Of a stretch of 64,000 nucleotides of DNA, positions 54,351-64,000 are shown in pieces. A program made the position numbers and the translations under genes. The stretch lies in NCBI GenBank assembly GCA_038380435.1, contig JAWZYU010000005.1:36416001-36480000 (forward strand), in the 5' to 3' direction. A model generated the notes under the pieces. The model had not been told where the DNA came from and made no database searches. It saw only the letters and a program-made list of their open reading frames with translations. This DNA is from Ryuthela nishihirai. Taxonomy: Eukaryota; Arthropoda; Arachnida; Araneae; Heptathelidae. Positions within the stretch are counted from its first letter, which is position 1, and each line of letters starts with the position of its first letter.

Positions 54351-54990
54351 GGATATTCTGTACCTTCTCTACTCTGTAGTTTAGAACCTATCAATTCTTC
54401 AATCAACTCTGGTGTGACTACCAAAACTCTTGGATTAATTACATCAGGGTACACAATTCAGTGCCCTTATTCATCTAGTTGGCAAGTGTTTGTGATCATT
54501 CCCAATATGAGGAATGCATGCCATACATAACAGTTTGAAGTTTTTGCAGAATTGAATGGTAAATATATCATCTTCTAAGATTTGTGGTGGCCTTTGAATA
54601 TTGCATTTTGATTTTTTTTTAGGTTTATGAAAGTATTGGGTATGATCTGAAATTAATATTTCTGAGTTTCTTTAACTAACTATTTCAGTGTCCAGCCTGA
54701 AAAACTGGTTTATATCTAGAGGTCAAGCTATTTTCTTCCTATGCTCAGCCAAAAAGAAAATTAACTTCTTAGACTTTTTTTGTAGATTTTTTTTGTCAAG
54801 TAACTAATGAAAGGAATTATATTATGGCATGTTATATGCAAAATTAATCAGCAATTAATTGTTGATTTTCTGAAAATAAAATATTTAACAAAAAAATTAC
54901 TAGTTTTATTTTAATGACTTTTTTTAGTCATGTAGTAAAAAATGCATCTGGCAACACAAAAATTTATTTAAAAAAACTAATAGTCAGAAA
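54351..54990. other. Unassigned intronic DNA
   Basis: Open frames here are short and motif-free. Confidence 0.45.
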
Positions 54991-55740
54991 CAATTATAAT
55001 GCGCATGAATAGAAAGACTTTCTGAATAGCAGAAAAATTGTCTTGTTTCAAGTAAATAAGCTCACCGGATAAAAAATTAGTCACTCCTGGCTGAATGTAA
55101 CCTAATAGCATGTAACGCCTCCGAGTGACCGAAGAACAGCTGAAATCCTGTCTGGCATGGATGCCACTAACATGCGGATGTGTGCACATCAATATTTATC
55201 CACTCTTCCAGCAGCAAATGCTGCAGATTTGCCAGATGGCTGGCACAGCTCTTCACTCTTTGCTCCAAATAGTCCCATAAATTTTCTATGGGATTCAAAT
55301 CCAGGGATTTGGCGGGCCAGTTGAGATGTCTGAAGGCATCAGAATGCTCATTGTGCCAATCCGACACACTTAGAGCCCTGTGCACACGACAATTGTCATC
55401 TTGGAAGACTTGGGTATCCTTCTGGTGTTCACTGTGGAGATGCTGCACAAAAGACAATGTGTAGTCATCTAGTAGCTCCATATAGATCTTCTGGTTCAAG
55501 TGTGATGTCACTGCAACCAGAGGACCTATTTCCTCGTGTGTAAAACACCCCCAGAACATCACATGCCTCCTCCAGCTTGAACAGAACCTTGCACACAGTC
55601 TGCATGGAAGGCTTCATGCAGTTTATGATGTACTCATCACTACACATCATTCAAGTACAAGCAAAAACGTGACTCATCCAACCAGATCACATGCTTCCAA
55701 GAGTCAACAGTACAGTCTTTGTGGCACCTCACCCACTGTA
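54991..55740 (-). pseudogene. Tc1-like transposase relic, 5'-truncated
   Basis: The minus strand encodes the catalytic half of a DD34E transposase. The first Asp is in VIWLDESRFCLYLN (about 55640-55685). A frame change precedes MMFWGCFTHEEIGPLVAV (55505-55562). The second Asp is in VFQDDNCRVHRA (about 55375-55410), and the Glu in SLDLNPIENLWDYLEQRV (about 55250-55305). The 3' side has AGTGACTAATTTTTTATCCG (inverted, near 55065-55085), likely part of the inverted end. The DNA-binding N-terminus is missing. All three catalytic residues are preserved despite the broken frame. Confidence 0.85.
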
Positions 55741-56404
55741 ATGACTTTGTGGCACTGCACCACATGTTTGTAAGCACTGAAGGTATGTATATGTAGCACA
55801 AGATAAATTGGCTCAATGTTTTCTTTTGTAGCCCATCAATTTTAGTTGGGTGGCTCTGGAAGTTTTTGCCAGCATATATCAGAGCAATGGATTTGCAAAA
55901 CATCAATGATGGAATTTTATATAATAAAGTGGTTTGGTATAAGTATATCATGTCACAATATGAAATTACCTATTTTTGCTTTCATTATTTCCATTATTTT
56001 AACTCTTATATACAGGCCATTGCAAATTACAGTGTATAAAGCAGAATTGCAATCATGCTAACAAAGAAAGAAATACACAGTTTTGCATCATTAACAATTT
56101 GTTGAATTTCTGAAAAAAATTTTTCCCTTTGATTTGGTATTTCTAAGCTTCATTGCTTTTCATGCGGCATTCTGATTGCATTTCTTGTAATATAATAACT
56201 AAGCATTATCTGTCGATGAGCAATAAAATTTTAAAGTTTATTCTTCAAGCCATTTGCATATTAAAAGATATCAGGATTAAACTCAAAAGCTTTTCAGAGC
56301 AAGGAGAGCATTCCATCTTGAGTGAAGGGATATTATGTGGTGATGTTAGGGCTGTTTAAAACTTCCATGTGCCATGAAGGGTGATTCCCATGTCTCCATT
56401 GAAG
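55741..56404. other. Unassigned intronic DNA
   Basis: No motif-bearing frame was recognised. Confidence 0.45.
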
Positions 56405-56690
56405 GTGGGGATGGACAAGGTCATTATCACAATAGTCTTATTGATAATGGTTCTGTAGTAAACAGATGCATGCCAGCAGTGTACTCCCAGTCTATTGTAG
56501 CTGCATATTGAATTGCCAGCCCCTCAGCAGCAGTTATTGGTTTGTTTTAGCTGACATCTATTTGATGCTCTGTAAACCTCTCCCATAGAGAACATATGGT
56601 TTTCCCAATATAATAAATGACAGAATTATCCGACAAATGTAGGGGCAATCTGTAAATGCCAAATTTTTGAATCAGACTAAATTTGTGTGT
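56405..56690 (-). pseudogene. Penelope-like element GIY-YIG endonuclease relic
   Basis: The minus strand, in mixed frames, reads KFGIYRLPLHLSDNSVIYYI, then GKTICSLWERFTEHQIDVS and KPITAAEGLAIQYAATIDWE. This matches the GIY...YIG-K-T...R-x-x-EH layout of the endonuclease domain that ends Penelope-like retroelements. No reverse transcriptase was found next to it, so this is a short 3' fragment. A host GIY-YIG gene is a less likely alternative. Confidence 0.6.
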
Positions 56691-57440
56691 GTTATTTAAA
56701 ATTTTATTGCTGATTGACACAGAACTTTTACTTGTTATATCATAATTAATTTCTGAACAAGAGGCCTGGAGCTAGTTCTTTAACCCTGAGATATACTTTT
56801 GCATAAAGAATTATGTACCAAGAAACAGCATGATTGAGGCACCCATTTAAGTTTATTGCAAAACACTCACAGAAAAACTATAATATCAAATAGATGCAGA
56901 TACCTCACTTTGCCAGTCAATAATATAGTTTGAAAAAATGTTCCTGTTTTTTATTTGGAAGAATGCTTAGAAAAAAGGGCAAATTTTTGCTACTTCAGTT
57001 CTAGCAACTAATTCAAATGCTATATAATTCAATTTTACACAAAAATAATTAGTAACACAGTGCAAAATTCAGTCAAGGACCTTCACTGTAGTGATGTTAA
57101 ACTGTCAAAAGAACATGGCAAGGGGTAATAGAAGGCAGTTATGAAGAGGATCCTTTTTCATATAACATACTATTAAGTAATACATACTTTGCATGTTTTA
57201 TTCAGAGAAATACAAAAGTATTTATATTTTAAAATTTATTTCTCAGTTTTTAGACTCATTATGTAAAAGTGCTTGAATATGAAGCAAGTTTTAACAGATG
57301 TACTGAATCTTTCAGTTATTCAAAATCATAGGTTCATTCTCTTGTATGCTAATTTTTATGTTATTGAATAAATTTATCCTAAAATCATTTCTTCTTTTTA
57401 ATTTAGAATTTAACTTTAATTTTTCTTTCAAACATTGTAG
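56691..57440. other. NAA35 intron 1, distal part
   Basis: AT-rich intronic DNA ending in the pyrimidine-rich acceptor TTTTCTTTCAAACATTGTAG before exon 2. Confidence 0.6.
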
Positions 57441-57553
57441 AAGGAAAGAAAGTATGGAAGCTCATCTTGGGCCATCATTCAATGAAGATAGTAATAAATT
57501 TTTCTCCTTTAATTGGATCAATGTTACAGATGAATTTTTCAAAGCTACAGAAG
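57441..57553 (+). CDS. NAA35: Exon 2 of NAA35/Mak10-like gene (NatC auxiliary subunit)
   Basis: A well-formed acceptor ends at 57440 and a donor GTATTT starts at 57554. The exon encodes RKESMEAHLGPSFNEDSN, then NWINVTDEFFKATEG. The second part matches the conserved N-terminal motif of NAA35/Mak10 (NW-[IV]-x-[IV]-T-x-[DE]-F, just before the GELLHD block). It starts with one base completing a split codon and ends with one base of a Gly codon, as expected before the conserved block, which must lie in the next exon outside the assigned sequence. NAA35 anchors the catalytic NAA30 and NAA38 in NatC. I searched by eye for the GELLHD exon up to 64000 and did not find it. Confidence 0.7.
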
Positions 57554-58157
57554 GTATTTTAATCATTGTTATTTTAGACACTACAGAAAACCCTCCAACA
57601 GAAATGTGATTATACACATGCCAATAAATAAAACATAGTTATTTGCTGAATAGCATTTGATTATACATAACACTGGGCAACACACAAAAAGGCTTTAAAA
57701 TTAAAATAGCCAATCTTTACTAATTTTGAGGTGCTGAACACTAAAATGACAATAAAATTTGTCAATTGGCTCTTGTTTAGGAGAGACAAAGATGGTCATG
57801 TGTAAACATGATTTTGCACGGTAATGATGGTCATGTGTAAACATGATTTTACACAGTGTCGCATTGAGTACACAGGTAACCATTTCGCAACATTGTATTT
57901 TAAACACCAGATTACAACGTATTGCATTGTATTGCATCAGCCCGCCATACACACAACGCCGGAGGTATTGCATCATTGTCTAATGCAATGTAGTTGAGTC
58001 ATGACATCGCGGCTTTGCGATTGTGGACAAAAAATGATGCAATCGTTAGTTGTAAGCAACATCTCATAGGGTGAGCAAGTCTTTTGAGCAACTCCCATTT
58101 ACCCCTGAGTCATAAGTACAACACAAGTGATCCTTGCAGTTTTAATCCAGTAGTAGT
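57554..58157. other. NAA35 intron 2 start, with a 33-bp direct repeat
   Basis: GATGGTCATGTGTAAACATGA occurs twice in tandem (about 57790 and 57826). It is itself partly palindromic (CATGTGTAAACATG). The remainder holds no recognised gene. Confidence 0.55.
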
Positions 58158-59820
58158 GATGCCTCATAACTGTATTAATAGTGCAGATACATTTTGTTAC
58201 ATTTGCAGGGAAGTGACGTTTGCAAGCCAGAAAAGGGCATCACTCCAATAGTGAAAGCAGCATATGAGTTTTATTTTGGATGCAAGATCAGGGACCAGGC
58301 TGGACTGCAGTACATATGCTGCAGTACATGTACAAGAAATCTTCTGAAGTGGCTGAAAGGCAAAAAAGTGGCGATGCCCTTTGCTGTACCTATGGTTTAG
58401 AAAGAACCAAGCAATCACACAAATGACTGCTACTTCTGCATGGTTCCACCTGTTTCTGGAGGCATCACAAGGAAAAAGAAGTGGACAATAGTGTACCCGA
58501 ATATGCAATCTGCTCTCCAGCCAGTTTCACACGGTTGAAGGCCTTCCTTCCCGTTCCCGAGCCTCCAAAAGAATTTTCCATCGATTCAGACGATGAGGAG
58601 GGAGGCGACCCGACGTCAGGTTCTCCATAGCCTTCAGTGTCAAATGAAGATCCATATGTCTGCCACAGTGTGTCATCTGCACCACACATTCTCACTGAAT
58701 AAGAAATGAACGATCTTGTTTACTATCTGGAGCTGTCCAAGGCCAAAATGAGTTACTTGGATCAAGATTTAAACAATGGAATCTTCTCAAGGAAAATATC
58801 CAAGTGACTTCGTTTCAAACTCATCATGAACAGTTTGCACCTTACTTCAGAAAGGAAGATGACCTTTTGTTATGCAAAAAATTTAGATGACCTGATGAAT
58901 GCCCTTGTAATCAAACATAGCTCTCAAGAATGGCAACTATTCATAGACTCCTCGAAATTGAGTCTCAAGGCGGTGTTGCTGCATGATGGAAATCAACTTC
59001 CATCCATTCTGGTCGGACATGCTGTCTACATGAAAGAAACCTACGACAACCTAAAACAGCTGTTGAACTGTCTTCAATGCAGCAAGTGTGGCTGGCATCT
59101 CTTGTGACTTGAAAGTAGTGGCTCTGTTGATGGGTCTGCAGCTGGGATATACGAAGTACTGCTGTTTCTTATGTGAATGGGACAGCCAAGCAAAGACTGC
59201 ATTACATGAAGAGAAACTGACCTCAGACAAAATCTCTGAAGGTCAGAGAGAAGAATGTGGAACACCCAGCACTGACAGAAACGCACAAAATCCTGCTACC
59301 ATCCCTCACATCAAACTCTGTGTGATGAAAAACTTCATAAAAGCCATGAACTGGACTGCATCAGCTTTCAAGTACTTGGCTGACAAATTCCCTTGACTCA
59401 GCAAAGCGAAAATTAAAGAAGAAATTTTTGTGAGTCCTCAGATCCGCGAGCTGTTCAGAGACCAGATGTTCGACAACCTGCTTCAAGGTAACCAGAAAAA
59501 GGCTTGGGACGCGTTTCGTCTGGTGTCAACTAAATTCCTTGGGAATGTCAGGGCAGACAACTACAAGAAACTGGTAAGGATATGTTGTCTCTGTATCAAA
59601 ACTTCGCTACAATATGTCCTTAAAGATCCACTTTCTCCATTCTCACTTAGAATTCTTCCCCAACAACTGCAGCATGGTTAGTGATGAGCACAGTGAATGT
59701 TTTCAGCAGGACATTGTAACGATGGAGAAATGATACCAGGGAAACTGGTGCACTTCAATGTTGGCTGACTATTTCTGGATGCTCACTAGAGATGACCATG
59801 AGCAGCTGTACAAGTGACGG
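58158..59820 (+). pseudogene. Decayed multi-copy-type protein gene, probably transposon-derived
   Basis: The ATG near 58158 begins a Cys-containing start (TFCYIC at about 58185-58202). Successive frames then give AYEFYFGCKIRDQ (about 58260-58298), NDCYFCMVPPVSGG (about 58421-58462), and LFIDSSKLSLKAVLLHDGN (about 58939-58995). Next come VVALLMGLQLGYTKYCCFLCEWDS (two runs across 59116-59187) and the 59430-59600 block (SPQIRELFRDQMFDNLLQGN). I recognise this as a protein type that recurs in many copies in arthropod genomes, but not its enzyme class. It has CxxC pairs like a zinc-binding transposase. Many stops and frameshifts show decay. It has no obvious introns. Confidence 0.6.
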
Positions 59821-60152
59821 GCAAAGCGATGTCGGAAGTAGAAGCGGAGTTTTACCGATACATGTCATATGTACGTTCACTCTATTATATAAGAAACTAT
59901 TGCAGATTTCTCAGAAATTGTAGCCAATTTGCATTTCCATTGTCATATTCATGTTCAGCACCTAGAAATCTTTAAAAAATGGCTTACTTTTATCTCAGAA
60001 GAATGACTTTTATGAAAATTTGTTGCTCAGTATAATCTGCCAAATAGGCTATAATTATCATTTTACATTATGTTTTTCTCAAATATTTTCATAGCCTAGT
60101 ATAATATTCTTGAACATTCCACAATTTTTTCTTTCTTCATTATTTTTATTAC
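59821..60152. other. Unassigned DNA
   Basis: AT-rich, no recognised feature. Confidence 0.5.
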
Positions 60153-60692
60153 CAGGTAAGGCATGGATGTATGTGTCGTTTTTCTGCTGAGGTCCGGGGG
60201 GGGGGGGGGGGGGGGCTCAGTCGGTAGCGCGCCAGGCTTGTAATCTGTAGTTCCCAGGTTCGATTCCCAGCTGGGTCAGCGTTGAGATTTATCTCCGCAA
60301 AAATTCCCCGCCCTGCCCACAGTCAGTAGGGGACACCGATGGGCTTGTAAAGGCCGCCGTCCGTCGGATGGGACGTTAAGCCGTGGCCCCGTGTGCGGGA
60401 GAGCCATACCTTGTGCACGTTAAAGAACACACTGGATGGCCTTGACGGGAGGCTACCATCTGTCTCCCAACAGCTGTTCCAGTGGGTCCCCTCCCCCAAC
60501 CTTCTCTGAGACTTCGGGGTCCATGTGACCTGGCCATTTAGCCCATGGTGTGCAAAAAAGTGCCGCTCAGAGGTAAAACAACCCAACCCAACTCTGCTGA
60601 GGTCCTGCCATCCTCTCAGATCTTCTACTGTGGCATATAAACTGACAGGCTCCTGTCAGACCTCTGTGGCAAGCAGCTGCTTCAGGGGGTAT
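60153..60692 (+). mobile_element. SINE2 interrupted by a SINE1
   Basis: SINE2 starts at its GGTAAGGCATGGATGTATGT segment (tRNA-like head missing). It is cut at TCTGCTGAGGTCC and resumes after the inserted SINE1 with the same 13 bases, running to AGCAGCTGCTTCAGGGGGTA. Confidence 0.93.
60196..60590 (+). mobile_element. SINE1 nested in SINE2, with an abnormal G21 start
   Basis: Flanked by the perfect 13-bp duplication TCTGCTGAGGTCC (60183-60195 and 60593-60605). Where other copies start GGGGCGGGGGTGG, this one has an unbroken run of 21 G (60196-60216). The rest matches the intact copies closely. This orders SINE1 after SINE2. Confidence 0.95.
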
Positions 60693-61650
60693 TTATTTTA
60701 AAGGATGTCTCAAAGATGTATTGCACTTTTTAGAAAACAATATTTTATATGTTTATAAAGAAAACATATGTCTAATTTAGTGTGATAATATCATGGTTAC
60801 ATGGTTTATTAACTCACATGTTCATTGCCTAACTTTGTATTAATATTTTAATGCCTAACATATCATCAACATTAATTTATTAACTCTAACTTTATTTTGA
60901 TATTTTACTCTAATGCTTAACTTTATTATATCATGTAGAAAGTTTGTTCATAAATAGATATCATTTCAATATATTTATGATTTTATTTTTTATTCACTTT
61001 GACTTTCTACAATCATGTTCCATTAATTCCATACAGTATTAAATTTGTTCAATGCAGATTCACAAAACACACCACTTTCAAGGAATGCATCCCTCATGTT
61101 GGACAAGGGTTTACTGTACTAAATTTCTTTGGTGTATTTTCTGTAAAAATAATTGTTTTAGATTTCAATGAAGTCGTAAAATTCTTGAGAAAAATCAGAA
61201 AATTATATGAATAATGGTATATTTGCAGTGTACTGTCAAATATGAGTCCTAAAACTTGTTTAGATAATTATGTAGTGTGAGCAAAAGCATTTCAGTGTAT
61301 TTTTATTGTTCTTTTAGAGTAAGTGATATAACTCTCTACATCTCACCTACATCAAAAATGTAGATTTATAAACTTGACTTAAAACACAATTTTACTGTCG
61401 TTTCAGTGCTATAATACAATAGTTAACTCCCCATGCAATATGATGGTATCTAGACAGATGAATCCATCTTTTTAAATAATGAATTTGTTGTAGTTATACT
61501 ATATCATGAATTGCTTTGATTTGAAAATACGACACACCATCCTATTATAGCTGGAACCTATGCAGTACCTATGTATACCCTATGCAGAGCTGCCAACTAC
61601 TAAATTTTATCAGATTTTCTCCGATTTTTGGTTTAAAATAAAAAAAAAAT
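60693..61650. other. Unassigned AT-rich DNA
   Basis: No recognised gene or repeat. A short motif, AACTTTATT-(A/T)-TAT..., recurs loosely between 60830 and 60940. Confidence 0.5.
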
Positions 61651-61846
61651 GCCCCCTCAAGCAGCTGCTTGCCACAGAGGTCTGACAGGAGCCTTTCAGT
61701 TTATATGCCATAGTAGAAGGTCTGTGAGGATGGCAGGACCTCAGCAGAAAAACAACACGAACATCCATGTCTTACCTGGGGCTCGAACCCAGGTCCCTTA
61801 GATTACTAGCCAAGGGTGCTAACCATTCGGCCATATGATAGCTAAA
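61651..61846 (-). mobile_element. SINE2, nearly complete
   Basis: Reverse-strand SINE2 with the whole body, the inverted B-box GGGCTCGAACCC (about 61779-61790) and the inverted A-box region GCTAACCATTCGGCCAT. Confidence 0.93.
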
Positions 61847-62091
61847 ATCCGAAAATCTGATTTTGCCTTTGTAAATACGATTTTTAGGGTTTTTTTAGTT
61901 TCACACTAAAGAAAATCTGCCTCCAAATTTCACAGTATTTTTGCTCTTTTTCTAAAAGGAGAATGTTAATGAAAGGGAAGAATTGTTTCCAATTTAGCTC
62001 TTTTACTGTATTAAAGGTGCAGCTTATGACCACTCCCTAGTCTGTGCTTGCTTGTGGGCTCACCTGGACACCAATCAGAGGAAATACACTG

Positions 62092-62131
62092 CTGGTGTAA
62101 CGCTCCAAAGATTTTTGGAGTGTTACACCAG
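62092..62131. repeat. Small inverted repeat (hairpin)
   Basis: Arms of 18 bases (CTGGTGTAACGCTCCAAA against its complement with one mismatch) are separated by 4 bases. It may be a remnant of a foldback element end. It is not followed by a T-run. Confidence 0.7.
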
Positions 62132-62164
62132 TGTTAAAAGTAAAAGTGAATGGGTGGACCATCA

Positions 62165-63493
62165 CACTGGCCATTAAAAGTGCAACACCAGGAAGAACTC
62201 ATTAGATTGTCCTGAAATGTGCAAGATGGGTAGCCCATGGGAGAACATGTAAATGATTCAAAGTACAGCACATATGTACATCATGTGTGACAGTAACACC
62301 CTCTGGAACTGGTATAAGAAGAGATTACCAAGAGCCAATGTAAAGCACTGGAATTGGTTTGCCCACAATTCTTGCACACTAAAGGATCAAGTCTGCCTCA
62401 TCGAAGAACACAGCATCCATATGACCAGGTTTCTGACTTTGATTCAGGGAGAATTGTGGGATTATGGGAAGGCGGATTATCGTACTGAGACATCAGTTCT
62501 CGTGTTGGGCAGAATGCTGCCACAGTGATGAGAATATGGCATGAGTGGATAGAGAAGGAACAAATTCACTGACATGAAGGATCTCAACGACCCTGTCACA
62601 CAAAAGAATGAGAGGATAGACATCTTGTGCATTGCACATCAACCAGTGTCCGCACATACAGTTCGACACTGTCTGCAGAATTGGGACATCTTTGCTAGGC
62701 AGCCATTGCTTTGGCTACCATTGATTCTACACACAGGTATATGCGACTGCAATGGTGCCAAGAACATCGCGCATAGATGTGCAAATGGCATCGTATCATC
62801 TTTTTGGACAAATCCTGCTTCAGTATGCAGCACCATGATGGACAAATCTGTACGGTAGTGCGATGACAGGTTCAGTGAGACATCTATGATGCAGCACCAT
62901 ACAGGTCCAGTCCCTGGTGTTATGATATGGGGTGCCATTGGACTCCACTCATGCATGCACCTTTTATGCATTACTGGTACTTTGAACAGCTAGTGTTACA
63001 TCACTGAGATGTTGGAGCCTGTGGTCATACCTTATTTTCAGGGGCTCTCTGGTGCCATTTACCAATAGGACAATGTGGCATGTATCATCCAACAATTCCT
63101 GCATGAGCCACCATGTGACACTTCTGCCTTGGCCTGCACATTCACTGGATCTGTCCCCAATTGAACATGTCTGGTCCATGATCTCATGATGACTAGCACA
63201 CCAAACACCAGCAGCTGCTAAAACAGATGAACTTTGACTACGTGTTGAAACTGCATGGACTGACATTCCCCAAACACACATCTGATGTCTCATCCTTTCA
63301 ATGCTGGACTGTATAGCAGCGGTTATTGCTGCTCATGGTGGCTGCACAAGATACTGATTGCTTTGTATTCCACAAGTCTGACCAAGTTGTATTTGTAATA
63401 ATTTGATCTTTGTAACATAAGCTTTGTATTCACTAAATATGGCTTTGATATCTCTTGTTTTTCCTGGTGTTGCACTTTTAATGGCCAACAGTG
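62165..63493 (+). mobile_element. Tc1-like transposon, both ends present
   Basis: The left end CACTGGCCATTAAAAGTGCA and the right end (inverted) CACTGTTGGCCATTAAAAGT are inverted repeats of about 30 bp, continuing ...ACACCAGGAA. TA follows the right end, while the left flank is CA. The 1.33-kb body carries one transposase relic on the plus strand. Confidence 0.9.
62250..63350 (+). pseudogene. Tc1-like transposase, heavily frameshifted
   Basis: Pieces of the transposase follow one another. A HTH-like block is at 62574-62690 (QPVSAHTVRHCLQNW). The region near 62856-62955 has HHTGPVPGVMIWGAIG. An interrupted YQ-stop-DNVACIIQQF motif (second catalytic Asp, about 63060-63090) follows. A decayed SPIEHVW-type motif is visible near 63150-63175 after frame correction. 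At least five frame breaks exist, so this copy cannot encode active enzyme. Confidence 0.8.
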
Positions 63494-63553
63494 TATATAT
63501 CACTCCAGCTGGCCATTTCTGGACAGAACATATGTCAAAGTCCTCACTTAAAT

Positions 63554-63937
63554 GGGGCGGGGTGGCTCAGTCGGTAGCGCGCCAGGCTCGTAATCTGTAG
63601 TTCCCAGGTTCGAGTCCCAGCTGGGTCAGCGTTGAGATTTATCTCCGCAAAATTCCCCGCCCTGCCCACGGTCAGTAGGGGACACCGATGGGCTTGGAAA
63701 GGCCGCCGTCCGTCGGATGGGACGTTAAGCCGTGGCCCCCGTGTGCGGGAGAGCCATACCCTGTGCACGTTAAAGAACACGCTGGATGGCCTTGACGGGA
63801 GGCTACCATCTGTCTCCCAACAGTTGTTCCAGTGGGTCCCCTCCCCCAACCTTCTCTGAGCCTCCGGGGTCCATGTGACCTGGCCATTTAGCCCATTGTG
63901 TGCAAAAAAGTGCCGCTCAGAGGTAAAACAACCCAAC
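63554..63937 (+). mobile_element. SINE1, full-length, with perfect 12-bp target duplication
   Basis: Intact A-box and B-box and the complete body, flanked by CCTCACTTAAAT at 63542-63553 and 63938-63949. It is one of the least diverged copies, so probably among the youngest. Confidence 0.97.
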
Positions 63938-64000
63938 CCTCACTTAAATTCTTTTTAGAGCTGAAGGTCATAGATTGTTTTTAAAGGAAGGTTTATTGAA

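Noticed and set aside
1..64000. CRISPR arrays, operons or bacterial promoters
   Set aside because: No regularly spaced repeats of suitable length exist and the window is clearly eukaryotic. The short tandem repeats at 23-112 lack spacers.

Overview
This window is eukaryotic nuclear DNA from an animal, most likely an arthropod and perhaps a chelicerate. It is AT-rich and has no bacterial-style gene packing. Reading frames are almost all short and broken, spliced exons with GT-AG borders are visible, and the DNA is saturated with animal transposable elements: Polinton/Maverick, P-element/THAP, hAT, Tc1/mariner, RTE-like, jockey-like and Penelope-like elements, and several tRNA-derived SINE families. 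The chelicerate guess is a weak inference from the mix of elements. No species can be read from the sequence.

Host genes are sparse. The best one is a NAA35/Mak10-like gene (NatC N-terminal acetyltransferase auxiliary subunit) on the plus strand. Its putative exon 1 is at 45395-45498 and exon 2 at 57441-57553. The two exons match in splice phase across an intron of about 12 kb that holds two RTE-like LINEs, a palindromic MITE, a SINE, a Tc1 relic and a Penelope-like relic. Later exons lie outside the window. A weaker exon candidate is at 1609-1796, beside a GC-rich island at 2160-2945.

Layout. 0-9 kb: SINE1 and SINE2 copies, a decayed jockey-like LINE (5.0-6.35 kb), a decayed RTE-like fragment carrying a DNA-transposon insertion and a SINE1, and two small palindromic MITEs. 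9.13-17.54 kb: a compact Polinton with inverted repeats of about 355 bp. It carries two PC4-like coactivator relics, integrase with chromodomain, a candidate minor capsid protein, a small glycine-rich virion-like protein, the major capsid protein, an adenovirus-type protease, a packaging ATPase and two small basic proteins. It has no DNA polymerase B, every larger gene is broken, and a SINE1 sits inside it. 17.5-23.8 kb: unassigned DNA with decayed SINEs and DNA transposons.

23.8-33.8 kb is one P-element-like transposase pseudogene cut into three pieces, first by a 5'-inverted RTE-like LINE and then by a hAT MITE, which itself carries a 3.1-kb hAT-like element with long inverted repeats. 34.7-35.8 kb is a Tc1 relic. 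35.9-38.2 kb is an irregular satellite split by a small P-like element with a THAP exon. 38.46-44.14 kb is a P-element with terminal inverted repeats, a perfect 8-bp target duplication and a recognisable intron. After the NAA35 intron, 58.2-59.8 kb holds a decayed multi-copy-type protein gene, followed by a SINE1 nested in a SINE2, a Tc1-like element with both ends (62.17-63.49 kb) and a young SINE1 (63.55-63.94 kb).

The window therefore reads as a stratified transposon deposit around one host gene. Nesting and target duplications give a relative order, with SINE1 among the youngest insertions.
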